From positions 1-53,310 of the forward strand of contig NZ_BBAG01000017.1 in the NCBI RefSeq assembly GCF_001311135.1: DNA of 53,310 nucleotides. The letters run 5' to 3'. The stretch comes from Secundilactobacillus paracollinoides DSM 15502 = JCM 11969. Its GTDB lineage: Bacteria; Bacillota; Bacilli; Lactobacillales; Lactobacillaceae. Both the position numbers and the translations under genes were made by a program. The notes under the pieces were generated by a model. The model ran no database searches. It had not been told where the DNA came from and saw only the letters and a program-made list of their open reading frames with translations. The stretch's first letter is position 1; each line of letters starts with the position of its first letter. Below are positions 41,583-50,197 of this stretch, piece after piece.

Positions 41583-42268
41583 TTAATTCGATTTCTCTGT
41601 ATTTTGGTCAATTATAGCACTGATCTTATCAACAACATCATCAATTGACAATGACGTTGTATCAAGTTTAACGGCATCCGCAGCCTGTGTCAGCGGCGAG
41701 ATTGCCCGCGTGGAATCTTTGTGGTCCCGCACTTCAATTTCGTGGCGTAACACATCGATCGGGGTACGGATCCCCTTTTCTGCATTATCCTTAAACCGGC
41801 GTTGGGCGCGTTCTTCAACACTGGCAACTAAAAAGATCTTCACCTGGGCATCCGGTAAGACCGTCGTCCCAATGTCGCGTCCATCCATGACAATGCCGCC
41901 CGCATCCGCAATTTCACGTTGCCGATTCGTCAGGTCTGCCCGAACGGTACCCTGAGCTGCGTCGTGGAAACGTTGTTGGTCACGTCCTCCTGACGAATGG
42001 CGGCGGTCACGTCATTGCCGTCAAGGAAGACTAATTGTTCGGGATCTCCCGGCTTAAACGTAATGGCCGTGTGCTTCAGCATCTCAGCCAATGCCTCCGG
42101 GTCATCCAGTGCGACCCCCTGTTGCATTGCCTTTAACGTCACGGTGCGGTACATGGCCCCAGTATCACAATAAATGTATTGAAACCGGTTGGCGATTTTT
42201 TTAGCAACCGTACTCTTACCAGCGGAGGCCGGCCCGTCGATCGCAACTTGTATCCCTTTACTACCCAT
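41583..42268 (-). CDS. cmk: Cytidylate kinase, one frameshift
   Basis: Phosphorylates CMP and dCMP. 228 residues: P-loop [32 protein letters not shown] lost base at 41960 (GCTGC-GTCG for GCTGCCGTCG on +) splits it; repair gives [21 protein letters not shown]. Normally essential, so the break is likely a sequencing error. AGGTGAG about 8 bases before the ATG. Upstream of rpsA. Confidence 0.93.
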
Positions 42269-42294
42269 TATCTATTCTCACCTACATAAAAAAT

Positions 42295-42951
42295 TTATTT
42301 AACACGCAATTTTTGGCCTGGCGTCAAAGTGGAATTTGCCGACAGACCATTTAGTTCCTCTAACTTTTGAACGGAGATTCCGTTATTGACAGCTACCCGA
42401 TACATCCCCTGACCAGAGCCAACAGTGGCGTATGACTTGCCGCTGGTGCTCTTTGTTGAAGAAGCCGTACTGGAACTGGTCGTGGCGCTAGCCGTGCTTG
42501 AGGACGCCGCATAGCTGGTCGTGGATGACGAGGCTGCTTGCTCGGTACTACCCGTATCAGCAGCCGTGGTGGAATACGTCTTCTTCGAACTGGCTTTCGC
42601 CTTAGAAGAAGCCTTTTTCGAAGCGGTCTTAGTCTTGTCACTAGACGCCTTCTTAGAAGAAGCGTGACTCGACTTGGTTGATTTTTGGCTTGTCAGACTC
42701 GTTTCAGTATCTGAAGAAGCCGGTTTGTTCATCGCACTCTGTCGTGCTAAACCGTAGATCAATGATCCCACGGCGATGATGATAATAATGGCAACGAGAA
42801 TGATCGTGATCAAACGGTTGTTATTGTTTTGACGGTGTCGCTTAGTTCGCGAGAGGTTCCCTGAATCATCCCGGTCATCCGCAAAGGATTGATCCCAAGG
42901 CTTAGATTCAGATTTATTTTCGGTTGAATGTTCATCGTTATTTTGACCCAT
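42295..42951 (-). CDS. LysM-domain membrane protein (YpbE-like)
   Basis: 218 residues: charged cytoplasmic tail (1-45), one transmembrane segment (46-69), a long Ser/Thr/Ala/Lys linker (about 75-170), and a C-terminal LysM domain ending ANSTLTPGQKLRVK. The LysM should bind peptidoglycan, holding the protein between membrane and wall. The linker's biased composition includes repeated KKASS-type units. GAGGAGG 7 bases before the start. Between recQ and cmk as in Bacillus (ypbE). Confidence 0.87.
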   Translation of the reverse strand: MGQNNDEHSTENKSESKPWDQSFADDRDDSGNLSRTKRHRQNNNNRLITIILVAIIIIIAVGSLIYGLARQSAMNKPASSDTETSLTSQKSTKSSHASSKKASSDKTKTASKKASSKAKASSKKTYSTTAADTGSTEQAASSSTTSYAASSSTASATTSSSTASSTKSTSGKSYATVGSGQGMYRVAVNNGISVQKLEELNGLSANSTLTPGQKLRVK

Positions 42952-43009
42952 TAAATTCCCTCCTCAGAAAGGTTCTTACAAATTGTACCATACCCCTAAA
43001 TCATTTTGG

Positions 43010-44452
43010 TTATTTTTTCCGTAAAAATAGCTGATTCAAAACAGTCTGCCAGTCGGGTAATCCCGACCTTACCGGTGATTGTTCTGTTGTCTCCAGACCA
43101 AGGTCAGCAATCGTCGTTGGGGTGTCGCTCACGCAACAGGCTTCTGGCTGCGTCATGTGAGCCTGCCCAAAGTAACCGGTAATGAACCGTCGTTTACAAT
43201 TATCCGTCCGCACATACCGCACCATTTGCTGCAGCGCACCGTTGCGTTGCGCCAGGCGCTTGGTAAACAGCTCCCGAACCTGTGCTTCCGTCATCCCGTG
43301 TTGCTTATAGAACCACACAAGGTTCGCTTTCGGATCCGTATCATATTCCGGTAATTTTGCCTGTTGAAAATAGAAGTGGATCTCATCATCAGATGGAATC
43401 CCCACCTGACTCAAAAAGTCTGCGATCTGCTCATCACCTGGCTGATACAGTAACACAGCGATGGCCTGCTGACCATCCCGGCCAGCGCGACCGACTTCCT
43501 GCCAGTAATTTTCAATATCCACCGGTAAATGGTAGTGGATCACGAACCGAACATCGTTTTTGTCGATGCCCATCCCAAAGGCACTCGTTGCACAAACCAC
43601 CTGGATCTGATTGGCCATGAACTGCTGCTGGATCTTAAAGCGGCTCTCATCCGCCAGGTCAGCGTGGTACGCCGCCGCCCGACAAGCCGTTTGGTCATTG
43701 ATCAGCGTTGCCATCTCATTGGCTAGTTTCTTGCTGGAAAAATAAACGACACCAGGCTTCGCTAACTGACTCACCAGCGCAACCAAGCGTTGCTGTTTTT
43801 CAGAAGTGTCAGCAACGGTTTCCACCTGCAAATAGATGTTCGGCCGGTCAATGGGTTGCGTGATCTCACTCGCTGCCGGCAACCGCATCCGTCGTTTAAT
43901 ATCTTCACGCACTCGCGGTGTGGCCGTCGCCGTCAGCATCAGCGTTAAGGGTGCGCCCAACTGTTCACGGGTCCGCCCCAGTAACAGGTATTCCGGTCGA
44001 AAATCGGGTCCCCACGTCGAAATGCAGTGCGCCTCATCAACCACAAACAAACCGATTTTCAGCTGACTCAAGCGCGCCATGACCTTCTCTTGCGTCAGCA
44101 TTTCCGGTGACACAAACAGGTACCGATAATTGTCTAAATGTGCCAGGGTCCACACCTTTTCACTATAGGGCATCATTGATGTCAGCGCCGTCACCCGTTT
44201 TTCGCCGTGGTAGTTCATCGTGGCAACCTGATCTTGCATCAGTGCAATGAGCGGCGACACCACGACGACTAGCTGCTGTGTCACCCGACCGTAAAGCTCG
44301 TAGATCAGGGATTTTCCCGCGCCGGTCGGCATGATCGATAACACGTGCTGGCCAGCTGCGAGCGCCGTTAACGTTTCTAACTGCCCCGGCCGAAAACTAT
44401 CGAAGCCGTATTGCTCATTTAATTGCTGGTAAAACGTGGCTTCAGTGATCAT
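43010..44452 (-). CDS. recQ: ATP-dependent DNA helicase RecQ (short form)
   Basis: 3'-5' helicase with superfamily 2 motifs: MPTGAGKS, DEAHCIS, TATATPR, GMGIDK, GRAGRDG. 480 residues; no HRDC domain, like the short RecS/RecQ of Firmicutes. The usual four-Cys zinc site is reduced: I see Cys at NCKRR and a CC pair in EACCVSD, so one ligand seems missing. Start ATG overlaps the ypbB stop (ATGA), so translation is coupled. Confidence 0.92.
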   Translation of the reverse strand: MITEATFYQQLNEQYGFDSFRPGQLETLTALAAGQHVLSIMPTGAGKSLIYELYGRVTQQLVVVVSPLIALMQDQVATMNYHGEKRVTALTSMMPYSEKVWTLAHLDNYRYLFVSPEMLTQEKVMARLSQLKIGLFVVDEAHCISTWGPDFRPEYLLLGRTREQLGAPLTLMLTATATPRVREDIKRRMRLPAASEITQPIDRPNIYLQVETVADTSEKQQRLVALVSQLAKPGVVYFSSKKLANEMATLINDQTACRAAAYHADLADESRFKIQQQFMANQIQVVCATSAFGMGIDKNDVRFVIHYHLPVDIENYWQEVGRAGRDGQQAIAVLLYQPGDEQIADFLSQVGIPSDDEIHFYFQQAKLPEYDTDPKANLVWFYKQHGMTEAQVRELFTKRLAQRNGALQQMVRYVRTDNCKRRFITGYFGQAHMTQPEACCVSDTPTTIADLGLETTEQSPVRSGLPDWQTVLNQLFLRKK

Positions 44453-45471
44453 GTCTGTTTACTCCTTAAAATGGCGTACAGCCGAAACTGCCAAAATTCT
44501 ATCGCATCGTCGCGGACGGTTTCGTACTGCCAGTCATCGATTGGACCATTCAGCCGGGTGCGAAAAACGTCCTGTATCTCAGTCGGTAACAGCTGGTCGT
44601 AAGGAATCGCTGTCACCGGTAAAAAGATTGCCGCTTCAAGCAAGTGTTCGCGCACCGTACTGGGTTTTAACCGCCGCCGTTGACTGATCTGGTCAAACGA
44701 CTGACCCTGCTGAAACGCGTTCAGCGTTGCCAGCGCACTGTCGCTGACTGGTGACTGCTGCAGCCCCGCCAGTAACGGCCGTAAAACGTGGTTAGGCGCT
44801 TGCATCAATTGTTTTGCGAATTGACAAATCGCGTCTGTCTCCATGAGTTGCGCCTCCGCCACGGTCATTGTTCCCGCTTCAGTCAATTGTCGCAAAGTAT
44901 ACCTGGGAGTGTCATGGCCCATCAGCAATTGGCCAAATAAATCGGCAACGGTGGTCGGTTGGGTTTGTAAAAATAACGTCAGCGCTTCTGGCAGCGTTGT
45001 GGTAACGTCGGCCTTATGCGCACTAAACCACTGCTTCACAACCCGCTGATTTCGGTAGTCTGCGCGCAATGGATAATACTGTCGGTTATGGTAACTATAC
45101 TCAGAAACCACCTGCACCGCGAGTAAAAGGCGTTGCCAAAACTGAGGGATATCAACACTCAGCCGAATATCGAGTGCCTGAGGCTGATAGTGTACCGATT
45201 GGTCAGCCGTCTGCTGGGCGATTCCAGCCGGTGTTAATGCTGCCTGGAGGTCGTTGACCGTGATCAACCCCTGATCAGCCGTATCCGCCACCGCTGTTTC
45301 CATCTCTTCACGCGTCAGATGTTTTTGGTAGCCAAGCCAATTCAACAGGTCGTATCGCATGCCCCAGTATAGCGTTGAAACCGAGCGTTTGCCGATCAGC
45401 AGATTTTCAATGACCCTGATACGGCGGGGGCTAGTTGGGGATAGGTACTGGATGAGTTGGGTTGCGTTCAT
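44449..45471 (-). CDS. Helix-turn-helix protein (YpbB-like)
   Basis: 340 residues. C-terminal helix-turn-helix (FDQISQRRRLKPSTVREHLLEA, about residues 258-279) of the type found beside RecQ; the N-terminal part is helical and unclassified. Conserved as the upstream partner of recQ, with a 4-base overlap, so likely a RecQ accessory; this is inference from context. AAAGGAG 6 bases upstream. Confidence 0.78.
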   Translation of the reverse strand: MNATQLIQYLSPTSPRRIRVIENLLIGKRSVSTLYWGMRYDLLNWLGYQKHLTREEMETAVADTADQGLITVNDLQAALTPAGIAQQTADQSVHYQPQALDIRLSVDIPQFWQRLLLAVQVVSEYSYHNRQYYPLRADYRNQRVVKQWFSAHKADVTTTLPEALTLFLQTQPTTVADLFGQLLMGHDTPRYTLRQLTEAGTMTVAEAQLMETDAICQFAKQLMQAPNHVLRPLLAGLQQSPVSDSALATLNAFQQGQSFDQISQRRRLKPSTVREHLLEAAIFLPVTAIPYDQLLPTEIQDVFRTRLNGPIDDWQYETVRDDAIEFWQFRLYAILRSKQT

Positions 45472-45616
45472 GGGTGACTCCTTTCTGGATGTATTTTTTG
45501 GTTTATAGGTAACTACGTGAATTGTTGTGTTTTTATTTATGTAATTTTTAGGTGAGATTAGTTGTTAATTGTTCTGTAACGGCTTCATCGTTATATAGAT
45601 TAGCTGTGTTGTTTGT
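45472..45616. other. AT-rich leader upstream of ypbB
   Basis: No gene. Just beyond it, AGAGGT-gttt-ACCTCT followed by ATAATTTTT (45616-45643) looks like a small + strand terminator without an obvious + gene. Confidence 0.4.
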
Positions 45617-45669
45617 TTGAAGAGGTGTTTTACCTCTATAATTTTTCGGTTTGTGGGTCTCTTTCCTCT

Positions 45670-45766
45670 AGCCGAAACGCGTTTCGGAAAACTGAGGGCT
45701 CCTGCCTAAGCAACGCTGGCAAAAATGCCAAAACCAGGCATTTCTGTTGTCTTTCTTGGCGACTGT
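45670..45766 (+). repeat. Family 1 structured element, copy C1 (degenerate)
   Basis: Begins with the palindrome CCGAAACGCGTTTCGG (45672-45687). Its hairpin pairs GCCTAAGCAACG-type sequence with CTTTCTTGGC with several mismatches; the apex AAATGCC/GGCATTT retains the A-C mismatch seen in the other copies. In tandem with C2, period 96 bases. Confidence 0.65.
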
Positions 45767-45889
45767 GCCGAAACGCGTTTCGGAAAACAACGACCGGCCA
45801 CCTAAGCACCAAGGACAAAAAAGTCAGACCCGGACTTTTCTGTCCTTGGTGCTTAGGTTCTGGTCGTTCCCGTTTTCCTTCACGCTCTA
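45765..45889 (+). repeat. Family 1 structured element, copy C2
   Basis: 125 bases: head GTGCCGAAACGCGTTTCGG, hairpin 45782-45878, tail TTCCTTCACGCTCTA. Helices GGAAAAC/GTTTTCC, AACGAC/GTCGTT, loop CGGCCA/TTCTG, CCTAAGCACCAAGG/CCTTGGTGCTTAGG, apex AAAAGTC/GACTTTT. Matches copy A on the opposite strand in loops, ends and length. Confidence 0.8.
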
Positions 45890-45908
45890 TATTTTCTCAC
45901 CCCACAAA

Positions 45909-45936
45909 AAAACTGTCTAGCCCTCTAGACAGTTTT
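45909..45936 (-). terminator. Terminator of ribU
   Basis: AAAACTGTCTAG and CTAGACAGTTTT pair perfectly around CCCT; seven T on -. Confidence 0.9.
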
Positions 45937-45961
45937 CAAGATATCTTTAATGAACGCGCCC

Positions 45962-46555
45962 TTATTCAGAGATCAACGTCGAATGCTGGCTCAAGAAATG
46001 CTTCATCCGGTCGACCACTATTGCGAAGACCAGGCCGACGATCACACCCTTGATCAGATTAAATGGGACAACCCCATACAATACCAGCTTTGCAAGTGGC
46101 ATCGTGATCTTCATCCCCAGAACGGAGATGTAGAGCGGTGTCAAAATGAAGTAGTTCAACAAGCCCATCACGATGCTTAAACTGATCGTACTTGCGACAA
46201 TGCTTAAGATCAACCGGGTCCAGAGTTTCTTACCCTGAGTGTGCTTTAAGGCAGCCGCAATCGGTAACAGTAAACTCATTGATGAGATGAATGAGGCCAC
46301 GATCCCAATCAAGTTAGCCACGTCCACCCCGGTCAGTAACCAGTACAGCAGACTCTTAATTGCGGCAATCAAAATCCCACCAGCCGGGCCAAACATGATC
46401 ATCCCAAGTAAGATTGGAATATCAGAAAAGTCGACTTTCAGGTACGACACGAATGGCAGTATCGGGAATGAAATAAACATCAGTAAAAATGAAATTCCCG
46501 CAAATAATGACATAATAACGACCTGGCGAATACTAAACGTTGCACTGTGTTCCAT
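45962..46555 (-). CDS. ribU: Riboflavin ECF transporter substrate-binding subunit RibU
   Basis: Membrane S-component that captures riboflavin for the shared ECF energy module. 197 residues, about six hydrophobic segments, with the FPILPFVSYLKVDFSDIP and FGPAGGILIAAIKSLLY region typical of RibU. Start at 46555 (MEHSAT) has AGGAGG 8 bases upstream; the longer frame includes the ribosome binding site. Preceded by an FMN riboswitch, so it is repressed when FMN is plentiful. The ECF ATPases are elsewhere. Confidence 0.94.
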   Translation of the reverse strand: MEHSATFSIRQVVIMSLFAGISFLLMFISFPILPFVSYLKVDFSDIPILLGMIMFGPAGGILIAAIKSLLYWLLTGVDVANLIGIVASFISSMSLLLPIAAALKHTQGKKLWTRLILSIVASTISLSIVMGLLNYFILTPLYISVLGMKITMPLAKLVLYGVVPFNLIKGVIVGLVFAIVVDRMKHFLSQHSTLISE

Positions 46556-46617
46556 CACAAATTCCTCCTGGATGGTCACCTTCACAATTCAAGGACCCGC
46601 AGCAACAAATAAAAAAA

Positions 46618-46652
46618 CGAACCACACTTCTCAGGGAGAAGAACGATTCGGT
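46618..46652 (-). terminator. FMN riboswitch intrinsic terminator
   Basis: On -, CCGAATCGTTCTTCTC pairs with GAGAAGTGTGGTTCG, then seven T. It lies between aptamer and ribU start and is the expression platform. Confidence 0.8.
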
Positions 46653-46679
46653 TTCACATTTAAATTCATGCGAGCCCAA

Positions 46680-46793
46680 TCTTCTATATACCAGACTTTA
46701 ACTGTCGGTTTCGGAATTTCACCGAATCAACTACCATAACGGTAGGTCGCGGACTTTAACCACCGGTCGGGAATTACACCCTGCCCTGAAGAT
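46680..46793 (-). ncRNA. FMN riboswitch (RFN element)
   Basis: On - the aptamer opens ATCTTCAGGGCAGGGTGTAA, has CCGACCGGTGGTTAAAGTCC, CCGACAGTTAAAGTCTGG and closes with AGAAGAT pairing the start. These are the conserved RFN blocks. The terminator follows, so FMN binding is expected to end transcription before ribU. The promoter is at 46822-46850. Confidence 0.95.
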
Positions 46794-46821
46794 GAACCAA
46801 GTTTATTTAATTCTTAAGCTC

Positions 46822-46850
46822 AGTATAAGTGCTGATTGTCACAAATGCAA
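46822..46850 (-). promoter_or_regulatory. Promoter of the riboswitch-ribU transcript
   Basis: On -, TTGCAT, 17 bases, TATACT. Places the start about 20 bases before the aptamer. Confidence 0.75.
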
Positions 46851-46855
46851 GGATT

Positions 46856-47589
46856 TTATCGTTTCTGGCGCTTGGCAATCAGTTTCTTGAGTTCCTTAAC
46901 CTCTTCCGGCGTCAAATGCCGGTAGTCGCCGGGCTGCAATCCCTGCAGGTCCAAAAAGGCGTACGTTTCACGCTTCAGTTTCATCACGGAGTGGCCAACT
47001 GCCTGAAACATTTTCTTAACCTGGTGGTTTTGGCCTTCGTGAATCGTCAGCGCAACGATGGCCGTCTTTTTCTTGTCGTCACTGGACATGAGCTTGGACT
47101 TGGCGGGGGCGGTCATCCGACCGTCGATCTTAACACCCTTGCGGAGCTGTTTAAGTTCATCGTTGGTTGGAATGCCCTGCACCTTAGCGACGTATTTCTT
47201 ATCCACTTCATACTTCGGGTGGGTCAGCTCATTTGCGAGTGTCCCATCGTTTGTCAGCAGCAAGAGCCCCGTCGTATCATAATCAAGCCGGCCAACTGGA
47301 TAGACCCGTTCGGAGATCTTACTGTCCAGCAGATCGATCACCGTTTTACGCTTCTTATCATCGTGCACGGTCGAGACCACCTGACGTGGCTTATACAGCA
47401 GCAGGTACACCGGCATTTCAATTTCAACGGGTTCGCCATCCACTTCGATGTGGTCGTGCTTGGCAACCTTCGTCCAAGTTCCTTGACCACTTCACCATTG
47501 ACCTTCACTCGGCCACTGGTGATCAGCGTCTCAGAGCCTCGCCGCGACGCCACGCCGGCGTGCGCTAATACCTTTTGTAATCTATCCAT
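46856..47589 (-). CDS. rluB: Pseudouridine synthase RluB, one frameshift
   Basis: Makes pseudouridine in 23S rRNA. N-terminal S4 domain (RLQKVLAHAGVASRRGSE), catalytic Asp in PVGRLDYDTTGLLLLTND, and the QVKKMFQAVGH block. A lost base at 47474-47475 (two C for three) splits it; repair gives VKELGTKVAKHDHIEVDG and 244 residues. Start at 47589 overlaps the scpB stop. Last gene of the xerD-ribT-scpAB-rluB run. Confidence 0.9.
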
Positions 47590-48175
47590 TGGTTTCATTA
47601 TCCTCCACGTTAAACTGATCGTTGAATTGTTTCATAAACAGATTGTCTTCAGCCGGCTTATCGTCTTGCGCCTCTGGTAACGGCGGCATGTCCGATAACT
47701 GTTTTAAACCAAAGTAGTCCAAGAAATACTGCGTTGTGCCGTATAACTTAGGCCGCCCAGGACCCTTTTTGCGACCATTTTCAGTGACGAGCTGCCGTAA
47801 TAATAACTTATTTAATGTGCCAGAACTCTGCACCCCGCGCACTTCATCGATCTCGATTCTGGTGATCGGCTGCTGGTACGCGATAATGGCCAGCACTTCC
47901 AGTGATGCCTGCGTAAGGCCCGTTGAGTTCGGGGCTTCAAAATAGGTGCTCACGATCGGTGCCAGCTCACCCTTGGTGCCAAACCGCACCGTGTCGTTAT
48001 TTTCAAGGATGACCAGTGCGCTATCGGGATCGTCTGTGTATTTTTGGTTGAGTTTACCCAGCAGCTGATTCACCGCTGGAACCATTAACCCAGTCAGACC
48101 GGCCAATTCCTTAACAGTTAAACCTTCGTCGCCGCTGACGAACAGCAGTCCTTCAATTTCTTCTAATTTTGTCAT
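47582..48175 (-). CDS. scpB: Segregation and condensation protein B
   Basis: Winged-helix partner of ScpA in the Smc condensin complex. 197 residues; EGLLFVSGDEGLTVKELA at the start and QASLEVLAIIAYQQPITRIEIDEVRG, the family block, in the middle, then RPKLYGTT. ATGA overlap with the scpA stop implies coupled translation and fixed stoichiometry. Confidence 0.95.
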   Translation of the reverse strand: MTKLEEIEGLLFVSGDEGLTVKELAGLTGLMVPAVNQLLGKLNQKYTDDPDSALVILENNDTVRFGTKGELAPIVSTYFEAPNSTGLTQASLEVLAIIAYQQPITRIEIDEVRGVQSSGTLNKLLLRQLVTENGRKKGPGRPKLYGTTQYFLDYFGLKQLSDMPPLPEAQDDKPAEDNLFMKQFNDQFNVEDNETNG

Positions 48176-48923
48176 TTTGCATCACCCAGCTTTGCTTTTT
48201 TAACGGTAATTGGGAGCACCCGACTGGGCTGGTCGAGGGTCACCTCATGTTGTTTCGTCATTTCTAATAGGGCCAAAAAAGTGGTCACCACTTCATCCCG
48301 ATTCGGTTTCGGGTCAAAGAATTGTTTAAACGAGATTGCCACCTTCGTCTTCTGCAGACGAAACCGGATCTTTGACATCTGCGCTTTGACCGTGTACCGC
48401 TCGCCGTCGATCATTCTCAGTGGCATGGCCGGCTCGCGCTGTTTATCCATCAGATCAATCAGGGCTTGCTGCACCTGGTCAAACGTGATGCCGGGTTTTA
48501 ATTTACCCAGTCGAACATTGGCCGGCACATCGGCTTCGGGACGCGTGTAAAACCGCTGTTGGTCGTGCTGGCGTTGTTTAAACCATTTTGTGGCTTCTTT
48601 ATATCGCTGATAAGTCACCAACTGTTCGACCAGGGCGGCCTGCATCTCTTCCAAAGAGGCTCATCGTCTTCAGCATCGTCCTCTGCCTGTTGTGGCAGTA
48701 ATAACTTCGCCTTCATTTTCATCAGGGTTGCGGCCATCACAAAATAGTCGCCCGCCACGTCAAGCTGATGGTCTTCCATCTGGCGCAGGGCCGTCATGTA
48801 CTGGTCGGTGATCTCGACGATCGGAATATCGTAAATGTCAATTGACGCCGATTTGATCAGGTGCAGCAACAGATCCAACGGGCCCTCAAAATTTTGAATG
48901 TGAATGACCGGTTGATTATCCAT
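48172..48923 (-). CDS. scpA: Segregation and condensation protein A, one frameshift
   Basis: Kleisin that bridges the two Smc heads. 250 residues after repair: N-terminal FEGPLDLLLHLI (Smc neck binding) and DYFVMAATLMKMKAKLLLP, C-terminal winged helix near EVVTTFLALLEM. A lost base in the A run at 48653-48655 splits it after DDEPL; repair gives DDEPLLEEMQAAL. GGAG 7 bases before the ATG; start overlaps the ribT end by 8 bases. Confidence 0.92.
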
Positions 48924-49272
48924 GTGTCTGCTCCCATTCTGCGATGTACTTGGTGGTGTTCAAGGTGCCCATGATTCTGGAATCCGGATACATATCTGAT
49001 AATTCATCGAGGATCCCGTTGATCTGGCCCGTGTTTCTGTTTGAAGGCGTCAATGCGATCAATCTCACGATCACAAAGTCGTCCCGTTCTTCAATGCCTA
49101 AAATGCCAGAGAAATCCTGATTTGCATCGCGCCACAGTAACAGTTGACGGTGCTCGCCTTCTTGATACCACTGCAGTTCAGCCTGCAACCGATCAATTTG
49201 TTTGAGTGTGGGCACAAAGGACAGGAGTCCCATGGCGACTTTTTCATAATCACTGCGGTATTTGAGTAACAT
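48916..49272 (-). CDS. ribT: RibT, GNAT-type acetyltransferase-like protein
   Basis: 118 residues. Family start LLKYRSDYEKVAMGLLSFVP and a GNAT core (IALTPSNRNTGQINGILDEL), although the usual acyl-CoA loop Q/R-x-x-G is atypical. Linked to riboflavin genes in Bacillus; here near ribU. Catalysis is unproven. AGGAGG 7 bases upstream. Confidence 0.85.
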   Translation of the reverse strand: MLLKYRSDYEKVAMGLLSFVPTLKQIDRLQAELQWYQEGEHRQLLLWRDANQDFSGILGIEERDDFVIVRLIALTPSNRNTGQINGILDELSDMYPDSRIMGTLNTTKYIAEWEQTHG

Positions 49273-49296
49273 GCTGTTTCCTCCTGTCTTGTTTGC

Positions 49297-50181
49297 CTAG
49301 GCGCGTGGATGCGCCTTCTTATACACTTCAGTCAACCGTTTCCTGGTAATGTGCGTGTAGATTTGAGTCGTCGAAATATCCGAGTGTCCCAGCAGTTCCT
49401 GAACGATCCGCAGATCAGCGCCGTTTTCAAGGATATGCGTCGCAAATGAATGCCGCAGGGTATGCGGTGTCACATGTTTGCGGATACCCGCCAGACTGAC
49501 GTACTGCTGAATCTTTTGCCAAATGCTCTGGCGGCTCAACCCGTTGCCGTGCGCATTTAAAAAAACGTAGGGCGACTGGCGTTGTTTCAGCAATACCGGT
49601 CGACTCTTTTCCAAATAGGTGTCCAACCACTGAATCGCCACGTCGCCGATGGGAATGATCCGTTCCTTATTGCCCTTACCCAATGTTTGAATCAACCCCA
49701 TGTCCAGATGGAGATCCGCTAATTTCAAATGCACCAGTTCGCTGACCCGCAGGCCAGTGGCGTACATCACTTCCAAAATTGCCCGGTCCCGAATGCCGTA
49801 CTTATTACTGGTATCCGGTGCGGCCAATAAGGCATCGACCTCTTCGACTGTGAGCACTTGCGGTAAGTGCTGCCCCTGTTTTGGCGCTTTGATCTCCGCC
49901 ATCGGGTCGGCCGGCAACTGGTCATTTTGCACGAGATATTGAAAGAAGCGTCGGAGCGTCGATACTGCCCGGGTCACGGTGCGTCGTGATTTCCCCGCTT
50001 CCCTTAAGGTATTCAGGTAATTGAGGATCGTCAGTTGCTCGACCTGGCTTAGCGTTAAGTGCTGGTCGTTCAGGTAAGCGGAAAACGACTTCAGATCCTG
50101 GTGATAACTGCTGATCGTGTTCGCAGTCAGCCCCCGTTCAATTTGAAGATAGTGCAGATAATCCGCAATAACGTCATCCAT
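49297..50181 (-). CDS. xerD: Tyrosine recombinase XerD
   Basis: 294 residues, intact. Catalytic residues Arg in ATGLRVSE, HTLRHSF, LGHSD, Tyr in IYTHI. Classical XerD length and sequence (core GKGNKERIIPIG). With XerC it should act at dif; in this window a XerS is also present. AAGGA 10 bases upstream; start lies 16 bases past the cvfB stop. Confidence 0.95.
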   Translation of the reverse strand: MDDVIADYLHYLQIERGLTANTISSYHQDLKSFSAYLNDQHLTLSQVEQLTILNYLNTLREAGKSRRTVTRAVSTLRRFFQYLVQNDQLPADPMAEIKAPKQGQHLPQVLTVEEVDALLAAPDTSNKYGIRDRAILEVMYATGLRVSELVHLKLADLHLDMGLIQTLGKGNKERIIPIGDVAIQWLDTYLEKSRPVLLKQRQSPYVFLNAHGNGLSRQSIWQKIQQYVSLAGIRKHVTPHTLRHSFATHILENGADLRIVQELLGHSDISTTQIYTHITRKRLTEVYKKAHPRA

Positions 50182-50197
50182 GTTGCATCAGTCCTTG

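Noticed and set aside
45671..45788. CRISPR repeats
   Set aside because: Two identical 22-base palindromic repeats 96 bases apart; only two, the spacer folds on itself, and no cas genes.
45613..46053. 146-codon + ORF
   Set aside because: Its sequence is the translated family 1 repeats (repeated NAFRKT) plus antisense of ribU; not a gene.
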